Assembly (NCBI GenBank): GCA_029961685.1
Contig: JARWKL010000015.1
Location: 14,196,801 to 14,260,800 of the forward strand
Origin: Aristolochia californica
Lineage: Eukaryota > Streptophyta > Magnoliopsida > Piperales > Aristolochiaceae
DNA length: 64,000 nt
Direction of reading: 5' to 3'
Notes under the pieces: model-generated
Seen by the model: the letters and a program-made list of their open reading frames with translations, nothing else
What the model was told of the DNA's origin: nothing
Database searches by the model: none
Position numbers and translations under genes: made by a program
Part shown: positions 13,695 to 27,970 of the stretch, piece by piece
Numbering within the stretch: position 1 is the stretch's first letter
Layout of the letters: every line of letters starts with the position of its first letter

Positions 13695-16296
13695 GCATGC
13701 TTTTTTAACTAAGTATTGACTTGCAAACCATAAGTCATTTCTATAAAAAATTAGAGCCGTTACACATCATTAATTGATCAAAACATTCACGATGATCTAT
13801 GATTGTTAGGTCCGCTTTTTGTAAAATACGCAAAAAGTGGGTTGTTTGGCTTTGGTAAATATCCCTCCGCACGTTAACTTGGGAATTTAATTTTTTCTCC
13901 ACCTTGAAATTTTGATATAATTAGGTCATTTGCATCTTCAACATGTTTCAGGCTTGCATATCATCATTCGAAACATGTTAGGATCAATTAGAAATCTCTT
14001 TCTTATAAAATTCCACCAAGCTATTAGGGGTTGTACTGGTGGAATTTCCAGAACATGGATAACAAAACTTTGGTGTTCATTTTAAGTGCGTGAAATAATT
14101 TTCTTCACTTAGTTTTCAATTTTTAGCATACATACACTCTAAAATTTTATTTTTTTTGTGATCTATTTGCCTTCTCTTTTTGTTTACAATAAAAACGGAA
14201 GAGTGGAAACTCAAGTTTTGATTTAAAAAAAAAATTGAACATTCAAAATGGAAATGCACAAATGTTGATTGAGATATTTCCAAAAGGTATCTATGATTTT
14301 TAAGGATTGTAAACTCTTTTATTTTTTTATATATTAGGTTTTGCAATCATCAAAAAAGGGGGGACGAGGCATTTTTAACTGAGTGTTGACTCCCAAACCA
14401 TGTCATTTCTAACAAAAATAATACCCATTACACATCATTAATCGTTCAAAACATTTACGATGGTCTATGATTGTTAGGTCTGTTGTTTGTAAACTAAGCA
14501 AAAAGTGGGTTGTTTGGCTTTGGTAAATATCCCACCGCACGTTAACTTAAGAATTTAACTTTTTCTATTCCTTGAAAATTTTGGATCAGTAGGTCATCTG
14601 CATCTTCAACATGTTTCAGGCATGCATATCCAAATTTAAAACATGTTAGGATCAATTAGAAATTTCTTTCTAATAAAATTCCACCAAGCTATTAGGGGTT
14701 GTACAGCTGGAATTTCTCCAATCATGGATAACAAAACTTTGGTGTTCACTTTTAATGCATGAAATAATTTTCTTCACATAAATTTTTTGCATACATAAAC
14801 TCTAAAATTTTCATTTTTTTTTAATCTATTTGCCTTTTCTTTTTGTTTACGAGAGAAATGGGAGTGAAAACTCGAGTTTGGATTTGAAAAAAAATTGAAC
14901 GTCCAAAATGGAAATGGACAATGCAGAGTGAGATAATTCAAAAAATTATAAGTGATTTTTAAGGATTGTAAAGTCTTTTAGTTTTTTATATATTAGATTT
15001 TGAAATCATCGAAAAAGGAGGAGCGAGGCATGCTTTTTTAACTAAGTATTGACTTGCAAACCATAAGTCATTTCTATAAAAAATTAGAGCCGTTACACAT
15101 CATTAATTGATCAAAACATTTATGATGATCTATGATTGTTAGGTCCGCTTTTTGTAAAATACGCAAAAAGTGGGTTGTTTGGCTTTGGTAAATATCCCTC
15201 CGCACGTTAACTTGGGAATTTAATTTTTTCTCCACCTTGAAATTTTGATATAATTAGGTCATTTGCATCTTCAACATGTTTTAGGCTTGCATATCATCAT
15301 TCGAAACATGTTAGGATCAATTAGAAATCTCTTTCTTATAAAATTCCACCAAGCTATTAGGGGTTGTACTGGTGGAATTTCCAGAACATGGATAACAAAA
15401 CTTTGGTGTTCATTTCAAGTGCGTGAAATAATTTTCTTCACTTAGTTTTCATTTTTTAGCATACATACACTCTAAAATTTTATTTTTTTTGTGATCTATT
15501 TGCCTTCTCTTTTTGTTTACAATCAAAAAAGGGAAGAGTGGAAACTCAAGTTTTGATTTAAAAAAAAAATTGAACATTCAAAATGGAAATGCACAAATGT
15601 TGATTGAGATATTTCCAAAAGGTATCTATGATTTTTAAGGAATGTAAACTCTTTTATTTTTTTATATATTAGGTTTTGCAATCATCAAAAAAGGGGGGAT
15701 GAGGCATTTTTAACTGAGTGTTGACGATGGTCTATGATTGTTAGGTCTTTTGTTTGTAAACTAAGCAAAAAGTGGGTTGTTTGGCTTTGGTAAATATCCC
15801 ACCGCACGTTAACTTGAGAATTTAATTTTTTCTATTCCTTGAAAATTTTGGATCAGTAGGTCATCTGCATCTTCAACATGTTTCAGGCATGCATATCCAA
15901 ATTTAAAACATGTTAGGATCAATTAGAAATTTCTTTCTAATAAAATTCCACCAAGCTATTAGGGGTTGTACTGCTGGAATTTCTCCAATCATGGATAACA
16001 AAACTTTGGTGTTCACTTTTAATGCATGAAATAATTTTCTTCACATAAATTTTTTGCATACATAAACTCTAAAATTTTCATTTTTTTTTAATCTATTTGC
16101 CTTTTCTTTTTGTTTACGAGAGAAATGGGAGAGTGAAAACTCGAGTTTGGATTTGAAAAAAAATTGAACGTCCAAAATGGAAATGGACAATGCAGAGTGA
16201 GATAATTCAAAAAATTATAAGTGATTTTTAAGGATTGTAAAGTCTTTTAGTTTTTTATATATTAGATTTTGAAATCATCGGAAAAGGAGGAGCGAG
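13695..16296. repeat. Tetrameric super-unit, copy A
   Basis: Two successive HOR copies (1333 + 1269 bp) form a 2602-bp unit that is repeated immediately downstream. Diagnostic features shared with copy B: loss of two bases in GAAATGGGAGTGAAAACTCG near 14857, GTACAGCTGG at about 14701, TTTTAGGCTTGC near 15280, and a ~63-bp deletion giving GTTGACGATGG near 15720. Confidence 0.9.
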
Positions 16297-18897
16297 GCAT
16301 GCTTTTTTAACTAAGTATTGACTTGCAAACCATAAGTCGTTTCTATAAAAAATTAGAGCCGTTACACATCATTAATTGATCAAAACATTTACGATGATCT
16401 ATGATTGTTAGGTCCGCTTTTTGTAAAATACGCAAAAAGTGGGTTGTTTGGCTTTGGTAAATATCCCTCCGCACGTTAACTTGGGAATTTAATTTTTTCT
16501 CCACCTTGAAATTTTGATATAATTAGGTCATTTGCATCTTCAACATGTTTCAGGCTTGCATATCATCATTCGAAACATGTTAGGATCAATTAGAAATCTC
16601 TTTCTTATAAAATTCCACCAAGCTATTAGGGGTTGTACTGGTGGAATTTCCAGAACATGGATAACAAAACTTTGGTGTTCATTTTAAGTGCGTGAAATAA
16701 TTTTCTTCACTTAGTTTTCAATTTTTAGCATACATACACTCTAAAATTTTATTTTTTTTGTGATCTATTTGCCTTCTCTTTTTGTTTACAATAAAAACGG
16801 AAGAGTGGAAACTCAAGTTTTGATTTAAAAAAAAAATTGAACATTCAAAATGGAAATGCACAAATGTTGATTGAGATATTTCCAAAAGGTATCTATGATT
16901 TTTAAGGATTGTAAACTCTTTTATTTTTTTATATATTAGGTTTTGCAATCATCAAAAAAGGGGGGACGAGGCATTTTTAACTGAGTGTTGACTCCCAAAC
17001 CATGTCATTTCTAACAAAAATAATACCCATTACACATCATTAATCGTTCAAAACATTTACGATGGTCTATGATTGTTAGGTCTGTTGTTTGTAAACTAAG
17101 CAAAAAGTGGGTTGTTTGGCTTTGGTAAATATCCCACCGCACGTTAACTTAAGAATTTACTTTTTCTATTCCTTGAAAATTTTGGATCAGTAGGTCATCT
17201 GCATCTTCAACATGTTTCAGGCATGCATATCCAAATTTAAAACATGTTAGGATCAATTAGAAATTTCTTTCTAATAAAATTCCACCAAGCTATTAGGGGT
17301 TGTACAGCTGGAATTTCTCCAATCATGGATAACAAAACTTTGGTGTTCACTTTTAATGCATGAAATAATTTTCTTCACATAAATTTTTTGCATACATAAA
17401 CTCTAAAATTTTCATTTTTTTTTAATCTATTTGCCTTTTCTTTTTGTTTACGAGAGAAATGGGAGTGAAAACTCGAGTTTGGATTTGAAAAAAAATTGAA
17501 CGTCCAAAATGGAAATGGACAATGCAGAGTGAGATAATTCAAAAAATTATAAGTGATTTTTAAGGATTGTAAAGTCTTTTAGTTTTTTATATATTAGATT
17601 TTGAAATCATCGCAAAAGGAGGAGCGAGGCATGCTTTTTTAACTAAGTATTGACTTGCAAACCATAAGTCATTTCTATAAAAAATTAGAGCCGTTACACA
17701 TCATTAATTGATCAAAACATTTACGATGATCTATGATTGTTAGGTCCGCTTTTTGTAAAATACGCAAAAAGTGGGTTGTTTGGCTTTGGTAAATATCCCT
17801 CCGCACGTTAACTTGGGAATTTAATTTTTTCTCCACCTTGAAATTTTGATATAATTAGGTCATTTGCATCTTCAACATGTTTTAGGCTTGCATATCATCA
17901 TTCGAAACATGTTAGGATCAATTAGAAATCTCTTTCTTATAAAATTCCACCAAGCTATTAGGGGTTGTACTGGTGGAATTTCCAGAACATGGATAACAAA
18001 ACTTTGGTGTTCATTTGAAGTGCGTGAAATAATTTTCTTCACTTAGTTTTCAATTTTTAGCATACATACACTCTAAAATTTTATTTTTTTTGTGATCTAT
18101 TTGCCTTCTCTTTTTGTTTACAATCAAAAAAGGGAAGAGTGGAAACTCAAGTTTTGATTTAAAAAAAAAATTGAACATTCAAAATGGAAATGCACAAATG
18201 TTGATTGAGATATTTCCAAAAGGTATCTATGATTTTTAAGAAATGTAAACTCTTTTATTTTTTTATATATTAGGTTTTGCAATCATCAAAAAAGGGGGGA
18301 TGAGGCATTTTTAACTGAGTGTTGACGATGGTCTATGATTGTTAGGTCTTTTGTTTGTAAACTAAGCAAAAAGTGGGTTGTTTGGCTTTGGTAAATATCC
18401 CACCGCACGTTAACTTGAGAATTTAATTTTTTCTATTCCTTGAAAATTTTGGATCAGTAGGTCATCTGCATCTTCAACATGTTTCAGGCATGCATATCCA
18501 AATTTAAAACATGTTAGGATCAATTATAAATTTCTTTCTAATAAAATTCCACCAAGCTATTAGGGGTTGTACTGCTGGAATTTCTCCAATCATGGATAAC
18601 AAAACTTTGGTGTTCACTTTTAATGCATGAAATAATTTTCTTCACATAAATTTTTTGCATACATAAACTCTAAAATTTTCATTTTTTTTTAATCTATTTG
18701 CCTTTTCTTTTTGTTTACGAGAGAAATGGGAGAGTGAAAACTCGAGTTTGGATTTGAAAAAAAATTGAACGTCCAAAATGGAAATGGACAATGCAGAGTG
18801 AGATAATTCAAAAAATTATAAGTGATTTTTAAGGATTGTACAGTCTTTTAGTTTTTTATATATTAGATTTTGAAATCATCGGAAAAGGAGGAGCAAG
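16297..18897. repeat. Tetrameric super-unit, copy B
   Basis: A 2601-bp repeat of the unit at 13695-16296, with the same set of private variants: the AG loss near 17459, GTACAGCTGG near 17302, TTTTAGGCTTGC near 17881, and the same ~63-bp deletion near 18323. The shared private variants show a duplication of two HOR units together rather than independent events. Confidence 0.9.
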
Positions 18898-21800
18898 GCA
18901 TGCTTTTTTAACTAAGTATTGACTTGCAAACCATAAGTCATTTCTATAAAAAATTAGAGCCGTTACACATCATTAATTGATCAAAACATTTACGATGATC
19001 TATGATTGTTAGGTCCGCTTTTTGTAAAATACGCAAAAAGTGGGTTGTTTGGCTTTGGTAAATATCCCTCCGCACGTTAACTTGGGAATTTAATTTTTTC
19101 TCCACCTTGAAATTTTGATATAATTAGGTCATTTGCATCTTCAACATGTTTCAGGCTTGCATATCATCATTCGAAACATGTTAGGATCAATTAGAAATCT
19201 CTTTCTTATAAAATTCCACCAAGCTATTAGGGGTTGTACTGGTGGAATTTCCAGAACATGGATAACAAAACTTTGGTGTTCATTTTAAGTGCGTGAAATA
19301 ATTTTCTTCACTTAGTTTTCAATTTTTAGCATACATACACTCTAAAATTTTATTTTTTTTGTGATCTATTTGCCTTCTCTTTTTGTTTACAATAAAAATG
19401 GAAGAGTGGAAACTCAAGTTTTGATTTAAAAAAAAAATTGAACATTCAAAATGGAAATGCACAAATGTTGATTGAGATATTTCCAAAAGGTATCTATGAT
19501 TTTTAAGGATTGTAAACTCTTTTATTTTTTTATATATTAGGTTTTGCAATCATCAAAAAAGGGGGGACGAGGTATTTTTAACTGAGTGTTGACTCTCAAA
19601 ACATGTCATTTCTAACAAAAATAATACCCATTACACATCATTAATCGTTCAAAACATTTACGATGGTCTATGATTGTTCGGTCTGTTGTTTGTAAACTAA
19701 GCAAAAAGTGGGTTGTTTGGCTTTGGTAAATATCCCACCGCACGTTAACCTGAAAATTTAATTTTTTCTATTCCTTGAAAATTTTGGATCAGTAGGTCAT
19801 CTGCATCTTCAACATGTTTCAGACATGCATATCCAAATTTAAAACATGTTAGGATCAATTAGAAATTTCTTTCTAATAAAATTCCACCAAGCTATTAGGG
19901 GTTGTACTGCAGGAATTTCTCCAATCATGGATAACAAAACTTTGGTGTTCACTTTTAATGCATGAAATAATTTTCTTCACATAAATTTTTTGCATATATA
20001 AACTCTAAAATTTTCCTTTTTTTTAATCTATTTGCCTTTTCTTTTTGTTTACGAGAGAAATGGGAGAGTGAAAACTCGAGTTTGGATTTGAAAAAAAATT
20101 GAACGTCCAAAATGGAAATGGACAATGCAGAGTGAGATAATTCAAAAAATTATAAGTGATTTTTAAGGATTGTAAAGTCTTTTAGTTTTTTATATATTAG
20201 ATTTTGAAATCATCGGAAAAGGAGGAGCGAGGCATGCTTTTTTAACTAAGTATTGACTTGCAAACCATAAGTCATTTCTATAAAAAATTAGAGCCGTTAC
20301 ACATCATTAATTGATCAAAACATTTACGATGATCTATGATTGTTAGGTCCGCTTTTTGTAAAATACGCAAAAAGTGGGTTGTTTGGCTTTGGTAAATATC
20401 CCTCCGCACATTAACTTGGGAATTTAATTTTTTCTCCACCTTGAAATTTTGATATAATTAGGTCATTTGCATCTTCAACATGTTTCAGGCTTGCATATCA
20501 TCATTCGAAACATGTTAGGATCAATTAGAAATCTCTTTCTTATAAAATTCCACCAAGCTATTAGGGGTTGTACTGGTGGAATTTCCAGAACATGGATAAC
20601 AAAACTTTAGTGTTCATTTTAAGTGCGTGAAATAATTTTCTTCACTTAGTTTTCAATTTTTAGCATACATACACTCTAAAATTTTATTTTTTTTTGTGAT
20701 CTATTTGCCTTCTCTTTTTGTTTACAATAAAAACGGAAGAGTGGAAACTCAAGTTTTGATTTAAAAAAAAAATTGAACATTCAAAATGGAAATGCACAAA
20801 TGTTGATTGAGATATTTCCAAAAGGTATCTATGATTTTTAAGGATTGTAAACTCTTTTATTTTTTTATATATTAGGTTTTGTAATCATCAAAAAAGGGGG
20901 GACGAGGAATTTTTAACTGAGTGTTGACTCCCAAACCATGTCATTTCTAACAAAAATAATACCCATTACACATCATTAATCGTTCAAAACATTCACGGTG
21001 GTCTATGATTGTTAGGTCTGTTGTTTGTAAACAAAGCAAAAAGAGGGTTGTTTGGCTTTGGTAAATATCCCACCGCACGTTAACTTCAGAATTTAATTTT
21101 TTCTATTCCTTGAAAATTTTGGATCAGTAGGTCATCTGCATCTTCAACATGTTTCAGGCATGCATATCCAAATTTAAAACATGTTAGGATCAATTAGAAA
21201 TTTCTTTCTAATAAAATTCCACCAGGCTATTAGGGGTTGTACTGCTGGAATTTCTCCAATCATGGATAACAAAACTTTGGTGTTCACTTTTAATGCATGA
21301 AATAATTTTCTTCACATAAATTTTTTGCATACATAATCTCTAAAATTTTCATTTTTTTTTAATCTATTTGCCTTTTCTTTTTGCTTACGAGAGAAATGGG
21401 AGAATGAAAACTCGAGTTTGGATTTGAAAAAAAATTGAACATCCAAAATGGAAATGGACAATGCAGAGTGAGATAATTCAAAAAATTATAAGTGATTTTT
21501 AAGGATTGTAAAGTCTTTTAGTTTTTTATATATTAGATTTTGAAATCATCGGAAAAGGAGAAGCGAGGCATGCTTTTTTAACTAAGTATTGACTTGCAAA
21601 CCATAAGTCATTTCTATAAAAAATTAGAGCCGTTACACATCATTAATTGATCAAAACATTTATGATGATCTATGATTGTTAGGTCCGCTTTTTGTAAAAT
21701 ACGCAAAAAGTGGGTTGTTTGGCTTTGGTAAATATCCCTCTGCACGTTAACTTGGGAATTTAATTTTTTCTCCACCTTGAAATTTTGATATAATTAGGTC

Positions 21801-24800
21801 ATTTGCATCTTCAACATGTTTCAGGCTTGCATATCATCATTCGAAACATGTTATGATCAATTAGAAATCTCTTTCTTATAAAATTCCACCAAGCTATTAG
21901 GGGTTGTACTGGTGGAATTTCCAGAACATGGATAACAAAACTTTGGTGTTCATTTTAAGTGCGTGAAATAATTTTCTTCACTTAGATTTCAATTTTTAGC
22001 ATACATACACTCTAAAATTTTATTTTTTTTGTGATCTATTTGCCTTCTCTTTTTGTTTACAATAAAAACGGAAGAGTGGAAACTCAAGTTTTGATTTAAA
22101 AAAAAAAATTGAACATTCAAAATGGAAATGCACAAATGTTGATTGAGATATTTCCAAAAGGTATCTATGATTTTTAATGATTGTAAACTCTTTTATTTTT
22201 TTATATATTAGGTTTTGCAATCATCAAAAAAGGGGGAACGAAGCATTTTTAACTGAGTGTTGACTCCCAAACCAAGTCATTTCTAACAAAAATAATACCC
22301 ATTACACATCATTAATCGTTCAAAACATTTATGATGGTCTATGATTGTTAGGTCTGTTGTTTGTAAACTAAGCAAAAAGTGGGTTGTTTGGCTTTGGTAA
22401 ATATCCCACCGCACGTTAACTTGAAAATTTAATTTTTTCTATTCCTTGAAAATTTTGGATCAGTAGGTCATCTGCATCTTCAACATGTTTCAGGCATGCA
22501 TATCCAAATTTAAAACATGTTAGGATCAATTAGAAATTTCTTTCTAATAAAATTCCACCAAGCTATTAGGGTTTGTACTGCTGGAATTTCTCCAATCAAG
22601 GATAAATAAACTTTGGTGTTCACTTTTAATGCATGAAATAATTTTCTTCACATAAATTTTTTGCATACATAAACTCTAAAATTTTCATTTTTTTTTAATC
22701 TATTTGCCTTTTCTTTTTGTTTACGAGAGAAATGGGAGAGTGAAAACTCGAGTTTGGATTTGAAAAAAAATTGAACGTCCAAAATGGAAATGGACAATGC
22801 AGAGTGAGATAATTCAAAAAATTATAAGTGATTTTTAAGGATTGTAAAGTCTTTTAGTTTTTTATATATTAGATTTTGAAATCATCGAAAAAGGAGGAGC
22901 GAGGCATGCTTTTTTAACTAAGTATTGACTTGCAAACCATAAGTCATTTCTATAAAAAATTAGAGCCGTTACACATCATTAATTGATCAAAACATTTACG
23001 ATGATCTATGATTGTTAGGTCCGCTTTTTGTAAAATACGCAAAAAGTGGGTTGTTTGGCTTTGGTAAATATCCCTCCGCACATTAACTTGGGAATTTAAT
23101 TTTTTCTCCACCTTGAAATTTTGATATAATTAGGTCATTTGCATCTTCAACATGTTTCAGGCTTGCATATCATCATTCGAAACATGTTAGGATCAATTAG
23201 AAATCTCTTTCTTATAAAATTCCACCAAGCTATTAGGGGTTGTACTGGTGGAATTTCCAGAACATGGATAACAAAACTTTGGTGTTCATTTTAAGTGTGT
23301 GAAATAATTTTCTTCACTTAGTTTTCAATTTTTAGCATACATACACTCTAAAATTTTATTTTTTTTGTGATCTATTTGCCTTCTCTTTTTGTTTACAATA
23401 AAAACGGAAGAGTGGAAACTCAAGTTTTGATTTAAAAAAAAAATTGAACATTCAAAATGGAAATGCACAAATGTTGATTGAGATATTTCCAAAAGGTATC
23501 TATGATTTTTAAGGATTGTAAACTCTTTTATTTTTTTATATATTAGGTTTTGCAATCATCAAAAAAGGGGGGACGAGGCATTTTTAACTGAGTGTTGACT
23601 CCCAAAACATGTCATTTCTAACAAAAATAATACCCATTACACATCATTAATCGTTCAAAACATTTACGATGATCTATGATTGTTAGGTCTGTTGTTTGTA
23701 AACTAAGCAAAAAGTGGGTTGTTTTGCTTTGGTAAATATCCCACCGCACGTTAACTTGAGAATTTAATTTTTTCTATTCCTTGAAAATTTTGGATCAGTA
23801 GGTCATCTGCATCTTCAACATGTTTCAGGCATGCATATCCAAATTTAAAACATGTTAGGATCAATTAAAAATTTCTTTCTAATAAAATTCCACCAAGCTA
23901 TTAGGGGTTGTACTGCTGGAATTTCTCCAATCATAGATAACAAAACTTTGGTGTTCACTTTTAATGCATGAAATAATTTTCTTCACATAAATTTTTTGCA
24001 TACATAAACTCTAAAATTTTCATTTTTTTTAATCTATTTGCCTTTTCTTTTTGTTTACGAGAGAAATGGGAGAGTGAAAACTCAAGTTTGGATTTGAAAA
24101 AAAATTGAACGTCCAAAATGGAAATGGACAATGCAGAGTGAGATAATTCAAAAAATTATAAGTGATTTTTAAGGATTGTAAAGTCTTTTAGTTTTTTATA
24201 TATTAGATTTTGAAATCATCGGATAAGGAGGAGCGAGGCATTTTTAACAGAGTGTTGACTCCCAAATCATAAGTCATTTCTTAAAAACATTATTGCCGTT
24301 ACACATCATTAATGAATCAAAACATTTACGATGATCAATGATTGTTAGGTCCGCTTTTTGTAAAAAAGGCTAAAAGTGGGTTGTTTGGCTCTAGTAAATA
24401 TCCCACCGCACGTTAACTTGAGAATTTAATTTTTTCTACTTCTTGAAATTTTTTGATCATTAGGTCATTTGCATCTTCAACATATTTCAGGGATGCATAT
24501 CCAAATTTAAAATTTGTTTGGATCAATTAGAAATCTCTTTAATATAAAATTCAACCAAGCTATTAGGGGTTGTACTAGTGGAATATCCCCAAACATGGAT
24601 AACTAGACTTTGGTTTTCATTTTTAGTGCATGAAATAATTTACTTCACTTAGTTTTCAATTTTTAGCAAACATAAACTCAAAAATTTTCATTTTGTTGTG
24701 ATCTATTTGCCATATCTGTTTGTTTACGAGAAAAATGGGGGAGTGAAAACTCAAGTTTGGATTTCAAAAAACATTGAACATCAAAAATGGAAATGGACAA

Positions 24801-25563
24801 ATGCTTAGAGAGATAATTCCAAAAAGTATCTTTAATTTTTAAGGATTTTAAACTATTTTAGTTGTATATATATTAGGTTTTGCATTCATATGAAAAGGGG
24901 GGGCGTGACATTTTTAAATGAGTGTTAACTCCCAAACCTTAGTCATTTCTATCAAATATTAAAGGCGTTACACATCATTAATTGATCAAAACATTTACCA
25001 TGATCTCTGATTTTTAGGTCCGCTTTTTGTAAAATAGGCAAAAAGTGGGTTGTTTGGCTCTGGTAAATATCCCACCGCACGTTAACTTGAGAATTTAATT
25101 TTTTCTACTCCTTGAAATTTTAGGATTATTAGGTCATTTGCATGTTCAACATGTTTCAGGCCTGCATATGCACGTTTAAAACATGTTAGGATCAATTAGA
25201 AATCTCTTTCTTATAAAATTACCCCAAGCTATTAGGGATTGTACTAGTGGAATTTCCCAAACATGGATAACAAAACGTTGGTGTTCAGTTTTAGTGCATG
25301 AAATAATTTTATTCACTTACATTTCAATTTTTAGTCAAACATAAACTCTACAATTTTCATTTTGTTGTGAAATTATTGGCTTATCTTTTTCTTTACCAAA
25401 AAATGGGAGAGTGAAAACACAAGTTTGGATTTTAAAAAATATTGAACATCCAAAAAGAAACGCACAAATGCTGAGAGTGATATATCCAAAAAGTATCTAT
25501 GATTTTTAAGGATTGTAAACTCGTTTAGTTTTTTATATATTAGGTTTTGCAACCATCAGAAAA

Positions 25564-25592
25564 GGGGGGGGGGGGGGGGGGGGGGGGGGGGG
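25564..25592 (+). repeat. Expanded G tract (29 G)
   Basis: Standard monomer position, followed by TGGGGCTGGC. Confidence 0.9.
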
Positions 25593-26806
25593 TGGGGCTG
25601 GCATTTTTAACTGAGTGTTGACTCCCAAACCCTAAGTCGTTTCTATAAAAAATTATAGCTGTTACACATCATTAATCGATCAAAATATTTACGATGGTCT
25701 ATCATTGTTAGGTCCTCCTTTTGTAAAATAAGCAAAAAGTGAGATGTTTGGCTCTGGTAAATATTCCACCGCACGTTAACTTGAGAATTTAATTTCTTCT
25801 ACGCCGTAAAATTTTTGGATCATTAGGTCATATGCATCGTCAACATGTTTAAGGCAAGCATATCCACACATAAAACTTGTTAGGATTAATTAGAAATCTC
25901 TTTCTTGTAAAATTCCACCAAGCTATTCGGGGTTGTACTAGTGGAATTTACCAAACATGGATAACAAAACTTTGGTGTTAATTTTTAGTGCGTAAAATAA
26001 TTTTCTTCACTTACATTTCTTATAATTTTCAATTTTTTACATACATAAACCCTAAAATTTTCATTTTGTTGTGATCTATTTGCCTTATCTTTTTGTTTAC
26101 GAGAAAAATTGGAGAGTGAAAACTCAAATTTAGATTTGAAAAAAAATTGAACATTCAAAATGGAAATGCACAAATGCTGAGAGAGATAATTCCAAAAAGT
26201 ATATGTGATTTTTAAGGATTGTAAACTATTCTTGTTTTTGATATATTGGGATTTGTAATTATCGAAAGAGGGTTGTTTGTCTCTGGTAAATATCCCACCG
26301 CACGTTAACTTGATAATTTATTTTTTTCTACACAGTGAAATTTTTGCATCTTCAACATGTTTCTGGCATGCATATCCAAATTTAAAACATGTTAGGATCA
26401 ATTAGAAATCTCTTTCTTTTAATATTCCACCTAGCTATTAGGGGTTGTACTAGTGGAATTTCCCCAATCATGGATTACAAAACTTTGATATTCATTTTTA
26501 GTGTGTGAAATAATTTTCTTCACATAAATTTATTATTTTTTTCAATACTTATCATACATAAACTTTAAAATTTTCATTTTTTTGTGATCTATTTGCCTTT
26601 TCTTTTTGTTGACGAGAAAAATGGGAGAGTGAAAACTCAAGTTTGGATTTGAAAAAAATTGAACGTCCAAAATGGAAATGCACAAATGCAGAGAGAGATA
26701 ATTCCAAAAAGTATATGTGATTTTTAAGGATTGGGAAATCTTTTAGTTTTTTATATATTAGGTTTAGCAATTGTCGAAAAAGGGGGGCCGAGGCATTTTT
26801 ACTTAA

Positions 26807-26960
26807 GTGTTGACTCCCAAACCATAAGTAATTTCCAACAAAATTTATAGCCGTTACACATAATTAATCGATCAAAACATAAGTGAGTGTTGACTACCAA
26901 AACATAAGTCATTTCTAACAAACATTATTGGCGTTACACATCATTAATCGATCAAAACAT
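26807..26960. repeat. 80-bp partial monomer duplication
   Basis: GTGTTGACT plus the following landmark sequence appears at 26807 and again at 26887. The monomer restarts after ATCGATCAAAACAT at 26880. Confidence 0.85.
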
Positions 26961-27703
26961 TTACCATGATCTATGATTTTTATGTCCACTTTTTGTAAAA
27001 AGGACAAAGTGGGTTGTTTGGCTCTCGTAAATATCCCATCGGACATTAACTTGAGAATTTAATTTTTTCTACACCTTTAAAGTTTTGTATCATTAGGTCA
27101 TTTGCATCTTTAACATGTTTCAGACATGCATATCATCATTTAAAACATGTTAGGATCAATTAGAAATCTCTTTCTTATAGAATTCCACCAAGCTATTAGG
27201 GGTTGTACTAGTGGAATTTCCCAAACATGGATAAAAAAACTTTGGTGTTCATTTTAAGTGCGTGAAATAATTTTATTTACTAAGTTTTCAATTTTTAGCG
27301 TACATAAACTCCAAAATTTTAATTTTGTTGTGATCTATTTGCCTTATCTTTTTGTTTACGAGAAAAATGGGAGAGTGAAAAATCAAGTTTGGATTTGAAA
27401 AAAAATTGAACATCCAAAATGGACAAGCACAAATGTTGGGTGAGATCATTTGAAAAAAGTATCTGTGATTTTTAAGGATTTTAAACTCTTTTAAATTTTT
27501 ATATATTAGGTTTTGCAATCGTCGGAAGAGGGGGGGCGAGGCATTTTTAACTGAGTGTTGACTCCAAAACCATAAGTAATTTCTAAAAAAATTATAGCCG
27601 TTACACATTATTAATCGATCAAAACATTTACGATGATCTATGATTGTTAGGACCGCTTTTTGTAAAATAGGCAAAATGTGGTTTGTTTGGCTCTGGTAAA
27701 TAT

Positions 27704-27970
27704 CCCACCGCACGTTAACTTGAGAATTTAATTTTTTCTACTTCTAGAAATTTTTGGATCATTAGGTCATTTTGATTATCAATATGATTTAGGCATGCAT
27801 ATCATAATTTAAAACTTGTTAGGGTTTAGGTTAAATTTCCCACCGCATGATAACTTGAGAATTTAATTTTTTCTACTTCTAGAAATTTTTGTATCATTCG
27901 GTCATTTGCATCTTCAACATGATTCAGGCATGCATATCCAAATTTAAAACTTGTTAGGATCAATAGAAAT
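27704..27970. repeat. 135-bp sub-monomer tandem duplication
   Basis: CCCACCGCA to AAAACTTGTTAGG occurs twice (from 27704 and from 27839). The join reads GTTAGGGTTTAGGTTAAAT near 27820. Confidence 0.88.

Larger units (their letters stand above)
12363..24237. repeat. Dimeric higher-order repeat block (9 x ~1333 bp)
   Basis: Two monomer types alternate: type A (about 660-675 bp, junction AAGGAGGAGCGAGGCATGC) and type B (junction CATCAAAAAAGGGGGG). HOR copies begin at the GCATGC at 12363, 13695, 15028, 16297, 17629, 18898, 20232, 21568 and 22904, and the block ends at 24237. Copy lengths are 1332, 1333, 1269, 1332, 1269, 1334, 1336, 1336 and 1334. Copies are nearly identical by eye, in contrast with the diverged monomers on both sides, so the block was homogenised or amplified recently. 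The two 1269-bp copies carry the same internal deletion. No gene is supported within it. Confidence 0.95.

Noticed and set aside
14116..14346. Recurrent minus-strand ORFs of 60-90 codons starting MQNLIYKK (also near 462, 4606, 16718, 19319, 23325, 44837)
   Set aside because: Same reason: repeat-phase frames. Their near identity in 12363-24237 reflects HOR homogenisation, not coding constraint.
27288..27713. 141-codon minus-strand ORF in the satellite
   Set aside because: It is two repeat-phase frames that happen to be joined because an indel removed the usual stop. Its composition and sequence are those of the monomer.
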